Assembly: GCA_903916755.1 (NCBI GenBank)
Contig: CAIWXW010000114.1
Span: 1 to 62,606 of the forward strand
Source of the DNA: an uncultured Opitutaceae bacterium
GTDB lineage: Bacteria > Verrucomicrobiota > Verrucomicrobiia > Opitutales > Opitutaceae
Length of the DNA stretch: 62,606 nucleotides
Reading direction: 5' to 3'
Shown: one piece after another, positions 55,095 through 62,605 of the stretch
How positions within the stretch are numbered: the stretch's first letter is position 1
How the letters are laid out: every line of letters starts with the position of its first letter
Program-made: the position numbers and the translations under genes
The notes under the pieces: model-generated
The model's input: the letters and a program-made list of their open reading frames with translations, nothing else
What the model was told of the DNA's origin: nothing
Databases searched by the model: none

Positions 55095-56404
55095 CCACCC
55101 TCCCACGACGCGTCGCCATCACCGGCCTCGGGGCCGTCACCCCGGTCGGCCACACCGCCCCGGCCACCTGGGCCGCCCTCACCGCGGGCCGCAGCGGCAT
55201 CGGCCGGATCGAGCGCTTCGACGCCACCGAGTGCGCCTCCCGCATCGCTGGCGAGGTCCGCAACTTCGACCCGGTCGCGCCGCGCTGCGCCCCGGTCCAC
55301 CCCCGCGGCCCCGCCGGTGAAGCGGTCACCGCCGGCCTGACCGCCAAGGAGGTTAAGAAGCTGGGGCGGTTCTCCCATCTGGGCATGGCCGCCGGGCTCG
55401 AAGCCTACGCCGACTCGGGGCTCGACGCGGTGCGCGCGACCCTGCGACCCGAGCGCATGGGCGTGAACCTGGGCGTCGGCCTGGGCGGCCTGCCCGAGAT
55501 CGTCGCCATGCATGAGGTCTGGCGCCAGGGCGGCTTCCGCAAGATATCCCCTTTCTTTATTTTGCAGTCGGCGCCCAACATCCTGGCCGGCCAGCTCGCG
55601 ATCCTGCTCGATTGCCGCGGGCCGAACCTGAGCGTCGCCTCCGCCTGCGCGACGAGCGGGCACGCCCTGGGCGAGGCCATGCGGGCCATCCAGCGGGGCG
55701 ACGCCGACGTCATGGTGGCCGGCGGCGCCGAGGCGGTCATGACGCCGATCGCGGTCGGCGCCTTCGCGCAGATGCGCGCCCTTTCCACCCGCAATGACGC
55801 GCCGGAGCGGGCCTCGCGGCCCTACGACCTCGACCGCGACGGCTTCGTCATCAGCGAAGGCGCGGTGGTTTTCATGCTCGAGGAAATGGAGCACGCGAAG
55901 CAGCGGGGCGCCCGCATCTACGGCGAACTGCGCGGCTACGGCGCGACCGCGGATGCCTTCCATCTCTCGGCGCTCGCCCCGGAGGCCGAGGGTTCCCGCC
56001 GCGCGATGCAGCTCGCGCTGGCCGACAGCGGCCTCGCCCCCGTCCAGATCGGCTACGTTTCGGCCCACGCGACCTCCACGCCGGCCGGCGACGGCGAGGA
56101 AGCCGCCGCGATCGCCGCCGTATTTGCGACGGCCAAGGAGCAGCTTAACGTCAGCGCCGTGAAGTCGATGACCGGCCACCTCCTCGGCGCCGCCGGCTCG
56201 CTGGGCGCCATGGCGGCCACGCTGGCCATCTACCACGGGGTGATCCCGCCCACCATCAACCTCGACAACCTCGATCCGGCCTGCGCCGCCCTCGGGCTCA
56301 ACTTCACGCCCAAGGTCGCGGTGGAGAAGCGGATCGACGCGGCGCTGGCCAACAGCTTCGGCTTCGGCGGGACGAACGCCTCGCTGGTCATCGGCCGCGT
56401 CTAA
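55091..56404 (+). CDS. 3-oxoacyl-ACP synthase II (FabF-like)
   Basis: A 437-residue ketosynthase. Catalytic Cys lies in VASACATSGHALG; His in SAHATSTPAGDGEE and KSMTGHLLGAAG; and GFGGTNASLVIG ends the protein. It resembles FabF but has an insertion between residues ~60 and 85 (VAPRCAPVHPRGPAGEA). Being coupled to TetR and away from other fab genes, it could be a specialised synthase, for example for membrane adaptation, rather than the main chain-elongation enzyme; both are possible. Starts at the ATG at 55091. Confidence 0.9.
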   Translation: MTTLPRRVAITGLGAVTPVGHTAPATWAALTAGRSGIGRIERFDATECASRIAGEVRNFDPVAPRCAPVHPRGPAGEAVTAGLTAKEVKKLGRFSHLGMAAGLEAYADSGLDAVRATLRPERMGVNLGVGLGGLPEIVAMHEVWRQGGFRKISPFFILQSAPNILAGQLAILLDCRGPNLSVASACATSGHALGEAMRAIQRGDADVMVAGGAEAVMTPIAVGAFAQMRALSTRNDAPERASRPYDLDRDGFVISEGAVVFMLEEMEHAKQRGARIYGELRGYGATADAFHLSALAPEAEGSRRAMQLALADSGLAPVQIGYVSAHATSTPAGDGEEAAAIAAVFATAKEQLNVSAVKSMTGHLLGAAGSLGAMAATLAIYHGVIPPTINLDNLDPACAALGLNFTPKVAVEKRIDAALANSFGFGGTNASLVIGRV

Positions 56405-56484
56405 CGGCGCCTCGGCGGATGCCGCGCCTTTGACAATTCCCTCGGGGTGGCTTCGCTCCGTCGTCTCCCTCCCGTAACTCGCCC

Positions 56485-57135
56485 ATGCACCCGATTCCCG
56501 CCGATTCCCTGCTCGCCGCCCTGAAGTGGCGCTACGCCACCAAGAAGTTCGACCCGGAGAAAAAAATCCCGCCGGAGATCTGGAGCGCCCTGGAGGCGTC
56601 GCTCGTCCTGGCGCCGTCCTCGTTCGGCCTCCAGCCCTGGAAGTTCGTCATCGTGCAGGACCCCGCGGTTCGCGCGCAGCTGGCGGCCGCCTCCTATGGC
56701 CAGCACCAGACGGTGGATTGCTCGCATCTAGTCGTTTTCGCGGTGCACAAGGATGTGAACGCGGAGGCGGTGGACCGGTACATCGATCGGATCGTCGAGG
56801 TGCGCGGCGGATCGAAGGAAAAGCTGAAAGGGTTCCGCGATGTCATGGTCGGCGCGACCGACCACGCCCGGGGGCAGGGCACCCTCCACGCCTGGATGAG
56901 CCACCAGATCTACATCGCCCTAGGCCAGTTCATGACCGCCGCCGCGCTCCTCCACGTCGACACCTGCCCGATGGAGGGCATCGAGCCCGCGAAGTACGAC
57001 GCGATCCTGGGCCTGCCGGCCCAGGGCTACCACGCGGTGTGCGCCTGCCCGGCGGGTTATCGCGCCGCCGATGACAAGTACGCCACGATTGCCAAGGTGC
57101 GCTTCCACGCCGCCGACGTCGTAAGCTACGTCTGA
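56485..57135 (+). CDS. NAD(P)H-dependent flavin oxidoreductase (nitroreductase family)
   Basis: A 216-residue FMN enzyme of the NfsB/NfnB type. The opening ALKWRYATKKFDPEKKI gives the Arg-Lys FMN-phosphate contacts, LAPSSFGLQPWKF is the FMN-binding SSFGLQPW motif, and the C-terminal KVRF-type end fits too. It could reduce quinones, nitroaromatics or enoates. Located 80 bp after the ketosynthase and 20 bp before an MDR reductase, so possibly part of one redox block. Confidence 0.9.
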   Translation: MHPIPADSLLAALKWRYATKKFDPEKKIPPEIWSALEASLVLAPSSFGLQPWKFVIVQDPAVRAQLAAASYGQHQTVDCSHLVVFAVHKDVNAEAVDRYIDRIVEVRGGSKEKLKGFRDVMVGATDHARGQGTLHAWMSHQIYIALGQFMTAAALLHVDTCPMEGIEPAKYDAILGLPAQGYHAVCACPAGYRAADDKYATIAKVRFHAADVVSYV

Positions 57136-57155
57136 CCTCCGACCCGCCTGCCCGG

Positions 57156-58154
57156 ATGCGCGCCCTGCAGCTCACCGCCGTCAACCAGCTGGTCCTCGCC
57201 ACCGTGCCGGACCCCCAGCCGGGCCCGGGGGAGGCGCTGATCGCGCTGCGCGCCGCCGCGCTCAACCACCGCGATGTCTGGATCAAGCTGGGGCAGTATG
57301 CCGGACTCAAATTCCCGTGCATCCCGGGCTCGGACGGCGCCGGGGTGGTGACCGCGGTGGGCTCCGCGGCCGACCAGGCCTGGGTCGGCCGCGAGGTTGT
57401 GATCAATCCGGCCCTCGAATGGGGCTCTGACCCGCGCGCACAGGGCGGCGGCTTCTCGATTCTCGGCCTGCCGCATGATGGCACGCTGGCGGAGCAGGTG
57501 GCGGTGCCGGTGGCGCAGCTCACCGCCCGCCCGGCTCACCTTTCGTGGGAGGAGGCCGCGGCGCTGCCGCTGGCCGGCCTCACCGCCTACCGCGCGCTCT
57601 TTGCCCGGGCGCAACTTCGCTCCGGCGAGCGGGTCCTGATCTCGGGAGTGGGCGGGGGCGTCGCCCTGACCGGCCTTCAATTCGCGGTGGCGGCCGGCGC
57701 CGAAGTCTGGGTCACCTCCAGCTCGGAGGAGAAGATCGCCCGCGCGGTGGAGCGCGGCGCCCGTGGCGGGTTCCTCTATTCCGAGGCCGGCTGGGAGAGG
57801 AGGGCCGCGCAGTCTCCGGGCCCTTTTGATGTGATCATGGACAGCGCCGGCGGGGCGGGCTTCGGGGCCCTGGTGGACGCGGCGGGGCCCGCCGCCCGGC
57901 TCGTGTTCTTCGGCGCGACCCGCGGCAATGTCCCGGATTTTCCCCTGCGCAAGATCTTCTGGCGCCAGATCTCCCTCTTCGGGACGACCATGGGCAGCCC
58001 GGCGGACTGGGCGGACATGACGGCGTTTGTCGCCCGGCACCGGATTCGCCCGGTGGTCGACCGGGTCTTCCCCTTCGGGGAGGCGGCGGCGGCCTTCAAC
58101 CTGATGGAACGGGGCGGCCAGTTCGGCAAGATCGCGGTCCGGATCGGGTCCTGA
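57156..58154 (+). CDS. MDR-family NAD(P)H-dependent oxidoreductase (quinone reductase/alcohol dehydrogenase type)
   Basis: A 332-residue medium-chain reductase. The catalytic N-terminal domain has ALNHRDVWIKLGQYAG and GSDGAGVVTAVG; the Rossmann domain has ISGVGGGVALTGLQFAVAAGA. Structural-zinc Cys residues are absent, and the Cys/His catalytic zinc set is not evident, so a zinc-free quinone-reductase-like activity is favoured. No membrane segment. It is on the same strand as the flavoprotein and the ketosynthase. Confidence 0.88.
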   Translation: MRALQLTAVNQLVLATVPDPQPGPGEALIALRAAALNHRDVWIKLGQYAGLKFPCIPGSDGAGVVTAVGSAADQAWVGREVVINPALEWGSDPRAQGGGFSILGLPHDGTLAEQVAVPVAQLTARPAHLSWEEAAALPLAGLTAYRALFARAQLRSGERVLISGVGGGVALTGLQFAVAAGAEVWVTSSSEEKIARAVERGARGGFLYSEAGWERRAAQSPGPFDVIMDSAGGAGFGALVDAAGPAARLVFFGATRGNVPDFPLRKIFWRQISLFGTTMGSPADWADMTAFVARHRIRPVVDRVFPFGEAAAAFNLMERGGQFGKIAVRIGS

Positions 58155-58205
58155 CGCTTTTTGATTCGTCAGCCACCGCCGGATGCCAAATAGATGAGGG
58201 TCGCA

Positions 58206-58622
58206 ATGAAACGACTTGTTCTCCTGGCGGTGGCGGCCCTCTTCCTCTCGGCCTGCAAAACAAAGACTTCGGTGGACCACGCGGCCCATCTGGAGCGTTT
58301 CAATCATATCTTCGTCGAGCACGTCCTGTCCGACGGGCACAGCATCGATGAATTGATCGCCCGCGAGCTGCGCAGCCGCGGCTATGACGCCTCCGCCGGC
58401 CCGCTGACCATGATGCCGCCCGACACCGAGGCGATCATCGCCTACCAGGCCGAATGGACCTTCGACTTCACGACCTACATGATCGAACTGGATATCGCCA
58501 TCCGCGAGGCCAAGACCGGCCGCCAGATCGGCGTCGGCCAGACCTTCCGGCCCGCCTTCACCGGCAACGACCCCATGGTCATGATCAAGCGGGTCATCGA
58601 CCCGACCTTTCCCCAGAAATAG
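58206..58622 (+). CDS. Small lipoprotein of unknown function
   Basis: A 138-residue lipoprotein, start ATG at 58206 preceded by a GAGG Shine-Dalgarno. The signal peptide ends in the lipobox LSAC, acylated Cys at about residue 16. The mature part has an alpha/beta look: LERFNHIFVEHVLSDGHSID, then YQAEWTFDFTTYMIELDIAI and RQIGVGQTFRPAFTG. It resembles outer-membrane lipoproteins with a DUF4136/DUF4410-like fold, but I do not recognise a specific family. Confidence 0.8.
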   Translation: MKRLVLLAVAALFLSACKTKTSVDHAAHLERFNHIFVEHVLSDGHSIDELIARELRSRGYDASAGPLTMMPPDTEAIIAYQAEWTFDFTTYMIELDIAIREAKTGRQIGVGQTFRPAFTGNDPMVMIKRVIDPTFPQK

Positions 58623-58650
58623 GGGGCGCGCCCGCGCCCGGGGACAAAAG

Positions 58651-58727
58651 TGGCGTCCTCGGCGGGACTCGAACCCGCAACATCCGGCTTAGAAGGCAGG
58701 TGCTCTATCCGGTTGAGCTACGAGGAC
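58651..58727 (-). tRNA. tRNA-Arg (anticodon TCT)
   Basis: A full 77-nt cloverleaf with encoded CCA. The acceptor GTCCTCG/CGAGGAC, D stem GCTC/GAGC and T stem GCGGG/CCCGC all pair, and the loop CTTCTAA holds TCT. The anticodon stem CCTGC/GCCGG carries one T29:C41 mismatch. It decodes AGA and possibly AGG. Confidence 0.93.
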
Positions 58728-58823
58728 AGGACGAGGCCGGACGATGACGGCTCCGGACCCGGGTTCAAGTGATGTTTTGGCGGCCGGAATTGCCTCGAGG
58801 CGCAAAAGTGCCACCATGCCCGC

Positions 58824-59231
58824 ATGGTAAAAATGACCGGCGAATACCAGGGCGACCTCCACTGCACCGCGATCCATGGCCCATCGGGCACGGCGCTGGC
58901 GACGGATGCCCCCAAGGACAATCACGGGCGGGGGGAGTCCTTCTCCCCGACGGACCTCCTGGCCACGGCCCTGGCCACCTGCATCGCCACGACCATGGCC
59001 CTGGCCGCGCGCGTCCACCAGGTCGACCTCAAGGGCCTCCGCTATGAGGTCACCAAGGAGATGTCCGCCACGCCGCCGCGCCGGATCGCCCGCCTGGCCG
59101 TCGAACTCTGGCTCCCGCCGGCCGCGCGGAATGTCCCCGCCGGCGTCCTCGAAAAGGCCGCCCACAGCTGCCCGGTCCACCGCAGCCTGGCCGCGGAGGT
59201 GGATCAGGTGATCACGCTCCATTGGGAGTGA
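58824..59231 (+). CDS. OsmC-family peroxide reductase
   Basis: A 135-residue OsmC/Ohr-like protein. The two redox Cys are in ALATCIATTMAL and AHSCPVHRSLAAEV; the catalytic Arg/Glu context is normal for the YhfA/OsmC branch. Acts against organic peroxides, probably with a thiol donor. Start ATG at 58824. Its 3' end is partly repeated about 2 kb downstream. It is followed by a strong hairpin at 59330. Confidence 0.93.
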   Translation: MVKMTGEYQGDLHCTAIHGPSGTALATDAPKDNHGRGESFSPTDLLATALATCIATTMALAARVHQVDLKGLRYEVTKEMSATPPRRIARLAVELWLPPAARNVPAGVLEKAAHSCPVHRSLAAEVDQVITLHWE

Positions 59232-59329
59232 GGCCGAAGACTCCCCGGCCCTCGTCCCCGCGAAACCGCCAAGGTGATGGGGCGTGAGGCTGCGGTCGGC
59301 ATTCGCTCGGAGAGGCTTTAGAAGGCCAT

Positions 59330-59382
59330 GCCGTTGAGCAGGGCGGAGCCGCTGCAGCTCCGCCCCGCTCAACGGCTTATTT
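59330..59382 (+). terminator. Long inverted repeat with T-rich tail after osmC
   Basis: GCCGTTGAGC-A-GGGCGGAGC pairs with GCTCCGCCC-C-GCTCAACGGC over 19 pairs with one A/C mismatch and a 7-nt loop, followed by TTATTT. It lies 98 bp after the osmC stop and immediately before the AT-rich hipB promoter, so it probably ends the osmC message and isolates the toxin-antitoxin genes. Confidence 0.75.
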
Positions 59383-59393
59383 GTCAATATAAC

Positions 59394-59450
59394 ACATATT
59401 TTAATAGGTATTATAGTTGATTATCAGATTTAAGACCTATTTAAATAGGT
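59394..59450 (+). promoter_or_regulatory. hipBA promoter/operator region with two palindromes
   Basis: ACCTATTTAAATAGGT (59435-59450) is a perfect 16-bp dyad ending 3 bp before the hipB ATG. A related imperfect dyad, ACATATTTTAATAGGT, lies 41 bp upstream (59394-59409), and a TATTAT -10-like element (59409-59414) abuts it. The region is far more AT-rich than the flanks. This fits HipB autorepression at paired sites. Confidence 0.75.
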
Positions 59451-59453
59451 GAA

Positions 59454-59789
59454 ATGGACAATGCCACTAAAGGCACTGAGTCACGCGCTGGGGAGCGCGC
59501 CTTGGTGCGCGGCCTCTTGGAGCGCGTGCGCGCCCATCGCCTAAGACGCAACTGGAGCCAGGCCGAACTCGCACGCCGCGCGGGAATATCGGTGCAGAGT
59601 TACCAGAATTTCGAAACGGGCCACGGGAATATCACGCTCGCAAATCTTCTCCGCATCTTGGGAGTCCTAGGTCTCGCCAGCCGCATCGCTTTGCTCGTTC
59701 CCGAACCTGAGGAGGAACGGACGCTGAAGGATATCAGCCGTCCGCCGCGCCAGCGGGCGAGAAACAAGAAACCCAACCGGGCGGACTAG
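59454..59789 (+). CDS. hipB: HipB-type antitoxin, XRE HTH
   Basis: A 111-residue antitoxin and repressor. The XRE helix-turn-helix runs RRNWSQAELARRAGISVQSYQNFETGHGNI (two helices around residues 31-60), followed by a hydrophobic dimer helix ANLLRILGVLGLASRIALL and a charged tail rich in Arg/Pro. It binds the palindromes just upstream and neutralises HipA, whose gene starts 2 bp after its stop. Composition is lower in GC than neighbours in the promoter region only. Confidence 0.92.
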   Translation: MDNATKGTESRAGERALVRGLLERVRAHRLRRNWSQAELARRAGISVQSYQNFETGHGNITLANLLRILGVLGLASRIALLVPEPEEERTLKDISRPPRQRARNKKPNRAD

Positions 59790-59791
59790 CC

Positions 59792-61084
59792 ATGGCCACT
59801 TCTGCTCCCGCGCTCAAGGTCCTGTGGTCGGATGGCCGCCCGGTCGGAAAAGTGGTTGTTCCGGGGCTCACCTATTTCGGATACGACGAGGCATGGCTGG
59901 CAGGTGGCTACAATCTCTCCCCTTTGGCTGTTCCTTTCACGCCGGTTGTTTTTCGCCAGCGGGAGGATGGCTTTGACCAATTGCCGGGATTCCTGAGCGA
60001 CTGCCTCCCCGATCAATGGGGACGTCGAATCATGGAGCGGCAGTTTAGGGAGCTTGATCTCACTCCGACGCCGATGCGCATGCTGGCGTGGGTCGGAACG
60101 CGCGGCCTCGGGGCTCTTTCCTTCGCACCGGCCTTGGGCGGAATCCACAGCCCGTCGGCGTGGGAGCCGGTAACGCCGCTTCTTTTGACCCGGGAAGCTC
60201 AGGCCGTGGCCCGCAACAGCCCGTCTGAGACTTTCCGGCACCTGCGTGAGGGGGGCACCGCCGGGGGAGCCTACCCGAAAGCGACGGTTGGCCTCCTCCG
60301 CGACGGAACGCTCGTCACTGGCGGAAACGTCGCCTCCGCCCACTTCCCAGGCATGAAGCTCGGAATCCTAAAGCTGGATGTGGAAGACGACCCGCTGCGT
60401 CCTGCGACGGACGGACGGGTAGAGGCCGCCTACCTCCGCATGGCCCGGGCCGCTGGCATCAAGGCGGCCCGGGCCCGCGTTCTCACCGACGACACCTCGA
60501 CTCGACCCCGCCATCACCTCTTCGTCGAGCGCTTTGATTTGGCCCCGAAGGGTCGCCGTTTGCATTTCCTATCCCTGGCGGGCGCTCTGAACCGCCATAA
60601 CCTGACCTACGTCGATCTGCTCGTGGCCACCCGCGACTTGACGGGAGACCGCGTCCAGGTGCTCGAGGCCGTGCGTCGGATGTGCTTCAACGTCCGGAGC
60701 GGCAATGCTGATGATCACGGCAAGAATCATAGTTTTCTCTTCAATCCAGTATCGGGCCGGTGGACATTGTCGCCCGCCTACGATCTGACCCCGAGCCACT
60801 CGATGGACCGCGACATGCGCGGACTTTTTCCGACAACCTTCGGCCTGTCTCCTCGCCGGCAAGCATTGGCAGACGTGGCGGCGGAAGTCGGGGTTACGGT
60901 TGGGGAATTCGAGGAAATTGACGGCGAAGTGGCTGCCATCGTGGCCCGTTGGCCGGAGCACGCCGAGCGCCTGGATTTATCCGAACCCTTGGTGGCCCGA
61001 GCTGCTGGCATCCAAAGCGAACTTGCCGGCTCCCTCTCTGCTGAAACACCCACCCGAAGCTCGCGCCGCCGTCCGAGGTGGTGA
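59792..61084 (+). CDS. hipA: HipA-type serine/threonine kinase toxin
   Basis: A 430-residue HipA. Landmarks: N-subdomain FLSDCLPDQWGRRIM (68-81), the P-loop-like GGTAGGAYPKA (154-164), the catalytic loop SGNADDHGKNHSFLF (303-317, Asp308), and metal-binding YDLTPS (Asp331). The typical HipA phosphorylates glutamyl-tRNA synthetase to cause growth arrest and persistence. All key residues are intact, so it is probably active. It is coupled to hipB and lies between osmC and its decayed partial copy. Confidence 0.93.
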   Translation: MATSAPALKVLWSDGRPVGKVVVPGLTYFGYDEAWLAGGYNLSPLAVPFTPVVFRQREDGFDQLPGFLSDCLPDQWGRRIMERQFRELDLTPTPMRMLAWVGTRGLGALSFAPALGGIHSPSAWEPVTPLLLTREAQAVARNSPSETFRHLREGGTAGGAYPKATVGLLRDGTLVTGGNVASAHFPGMKLGILKLDVEDDPLRPATDGRVEAAYLRMARAAGIKAARARVLTDDTSTRPRHHLFVERFDLAPKGRRLHFLSLAGALNRHNLTYVDLLVATRDLTGDRVQVLEAVRRMCFNVRSGNADDHGKNHSFLFNPVSGRWTLSPAYDLTPSHSMDRDMRGLFPTTFGLSPRRQALADVAAEVGVTVGEFEEIDGEVAAIVARWPEHAERLDLSEPLVARAAGIQSELAGSLSAETPTRSSRRRPRW

Positions 61085-61186
61085 TGGCGCCAGTCACGCC
61101 AGTCAGCGGCCAAGGACGTGATGGGGCTGTGGCGGCGGACACGATCAGGCTTCCGGCCAATACTGTCCCCGCCTATTTAGCTAGAA

Positions 61187-61312
61187 TCTCAATGGCGTCT
61201 CCCTCCGCTATGAGGTCACCAAGGATATGTCCGCCACGCCGCCCATAGCTGCCCGGTCCACCGCAGCCTGGTCCTGGAGGCGGATCAGGTGATCACGCTC
61301 CACGGGGAGTGA
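61187..61312 (+). pseudogene. Decayed partial copy of the osmC 3' end
   Basis: Two blocks match the intact osmC: 61202-61245 matches 59036-59079 with one mismatch in about 42 positions, and 61243-61312 matches 59162-59231 with seven mismatches in about 70, including the stop codon. About 80 bp of osmC between the blocks, and the whole 5' half, are missing. No start or full frame exists, so it is a remnant. Confidence 0.85.
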
Positions 61313-61344
61313 AACCGGGGCTGCGCTTTCTTCGGCTGTTGTAC

Positions 61345-61372
61345 TTGACTCGGCTTTTGGAGATTCTACTTT
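61345..61372 (+). promoter_or_regulatory. Possible tRNA-Asp promoter
   Basis: TTGACT (61345-61350) and TACTTT (61367-61372) are separated by 16 bp, about 22 bp before the tRNA-Asp. The -35 is good; the -10 is weak. Confidence 0.45.
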
Positions 61373-61393
61373 CGAACTCTTTCCCGGTTCCCC

Positions 61394-61470
61394 GGGGTGG
61401 TAGCTCAGCTGGTTAGAGCGTCTGCCTGTCACGCAGAAGGTCGCGGGTTCGAGTCCCGTCCATCCCGCCA
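61394..61470 (+). tRNA. tRNA-Asp (anticodon GTC)
   Basis: A complete 77-nt cloverleaf with encoded CCA. Acceptor GGGGTGG/CCATCCC with one G-T pair, D stem GCTC/GAGC, anticodon stem TCTGC/GCAGA with loop CTGTCAC and anticodon GTC, T stem GCGGG/CCCGT with a wobble. Decodes GAC and GAT. Confidence 0.95.
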
Positions 61471-61476
61471 TTTTAA

Positions 61477-61526
61477 GGGTCTACACCAAAGATTGGGGGT
61501 CTACGGGTCTACACCAAAGATTGGGG
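61477..61526. repeat. Two-copy 28-bp tandem repeat after tRNA-Asp
   Basis: The 22-bp core beginning GGGTCTACACCAAAGATTGG occurs at 61477-61498 and 61505-61526, a period of 28 bp, starting 7 bp after the tRNA 3' end. Only two copies exist and the spacer is 6 bp, so this is not a CRISPR. It may be a remnant of an integration site or a partial duplication. Confidence 0.8.
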
Positions 61527-61562
61527 AGGGGTGTGGACAGATGGTTGGGTTGATGTGGTGGG

Positions 61563-62075
61563 TTAACCGCACTGAGCGATGACGCGCAGGCGGTAATTTT
61601 TAATCGAGCGGACGCCGTAGGCTCTGCGCTGGATGAGTTTCATTTTTCGGTGGAAGCCCTCGGTGATGCCGTTGTTGCGGGTGAAGCGCCACATGCGGAC
61701 GATCTCCTCGGTCCACTCGGAGAGGGACTTGGCGAGGGTGCAGGCGGGCTCGAGCTGGCTGGCCCTGAGGGTGGCGATCAGGCCGAGCAGTTCCTGGACG
61801 TGGCGCTCGCACGCGGGCCGGGATTGTTTTTTCCAAGAGAGCAGCCGGCAGAGGCGCTGCTTGATCTCGTAGATGCCCTGCAGGGCGGGCTGCTGGGCGA
61901 AGAGCTGCGTCAGGCGCTCGCGCTGAGCCGGATCGAGCCGATCCGGCCGGGTGCGCAGGAGACCCAGCCAGCCCCGATTCCAGCCGAGGGCGGGACAGAG
62001 CTGGCGAGCGAGTTTGAGGAGGTGCTGGCCGACCAAGCGGATGGCGTGGAAGCGATCGGCGACGATCGCCCCGCG
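61563..62075 (-). pseudogene. ISL3-type transposase, C-terminal fragment
   Basis: The minus strand encodes the back half of a DDE transposase of the ISL3 type: GAIVADRFHAIRLVGQHLL with the second catalytic Asp, then, after about 120 residues, RNNGITEGFHRKMKLIQRRA with the catalytic Glu, ending NYRLRVIAQCG. The N-terminal zinc/HTH part and first catalytic Asp do not precede it in frame; a piece of that central region lies just beyond, in the opposite orientation (62084-62185). An inactive IS remnant. Confidence 0.88.
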
Positions 62076-62083
62076 GCGCAGGC

Positions 62084-62185
62084 TCATACCTCCGCACCCT
62101 CCGCGGCCGAGACAAGGTCCGCGTGATCTGCATCGACCTGTCCAACAGCTACCGGGCAATGATCAAACGCTGGTTCCCACGGGCG
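62084..62185 (+). pseudogene. ISL3-type transposase, central fragment in reverse orientation
   Basis: Plus-strand frame reads YLRTLRGRDKVRVICIDLSN, then SYRAMIKRWFPRA, which is the segment carrying the first catalytic Asp (CIDLS) that should directly precede the VADRFH block encoded on the minus strand next door. The reading stops resembling a transposase after WFPRA. Consistent with a local inversion of about 100 bp inside the old element. Confidence 0.75.
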
Positions 62186-62488
62186 GCGGCACAGGCTCCG
62201 CGTGCGGCGCCACGGGATCCAAGCCATCGCCCAGATCACGACTACTTCCCTGCCGATCGAACCGCACCCCTAAGGCTAGTCGGCGCTTCCGCGCTTCCTG
62301 TCCCCCGGCTGGATTAAACCTCCGAGAGACCGGCCGCGCGGGCGAAGCCGTCGCTGCGAACATTGCTTATGGCCGCCGTGCCGAGCGCCTCCTGGCGACG
62401 ACTTCCCGGTGTTGGAGACGGCGCGCTGCGGCAGGGGAATGCGATATTCCGCGTTCCCCTTTCCCGCGGCGCGGTCGCCGGTTCTTGA
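62186..62488. other. Non-coding stretch with a 10-bp hairpin
   Basis: No supported gene. At 62434-62459 GGGGAATGCG and CGCGTTCCCC pair over 10 positions (one G-T) around ATATTC; it lies 30 bp after the amidase stop on the minus strand and may terminate that gene, although no T-run follows. Remaining sequence may be IS debris but I cannot align it. Confidence 0.4.
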
Positions 62489-62605
62489 CTATGGTGCCCC
62501 CGGCACCGGCCCAAAATCGGGCGGCGCCATCCGGTGATGGGTGGCGGCCTCATAGGCGGCGGCGATCTTCAGGAGCACGGGCTCGCTGAACGGCCGGCCC
62601 ATGAA
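62489..62605 (-). CDS. Amidase, C-terminal end (5' part outside window)
   Basis: The minus strand from the right edge reads FMGRPFSEPVLLKIAAAYEA, then ATHHRMAPPDF and a stop at 62489. The FMGRPF-E--LL-IAAAYE pattern is the usual C terminus of amidase-signature enzymes, including GatA-like proteins. The gene must continue beyond 62606. The catalytic Ser-Ser-Lys part is not in view. Confidence 0.7.
   Translation of the reverse strand, partial: FMGRPFSEPVLLKIAAAYEAATHHRMAPPDFGPVPGAP

Noticed and set aside
58689-59387. Minus-strand frame across osmC
   Set aside because: Overlaps a real OsmC and a tRNA, with no recognisable domain.
61208-61471. Minus-strand frame beginning WTGLEPATFC across tRNA-Asp
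   Set aside because: It is the well-known spurious translation of the antisense of a tRNA and the osmC remnant.
61477-61526. Repeat as a CRISPR array
   Set aside because: Only two units with a 6-bp spacer and no cas genes.
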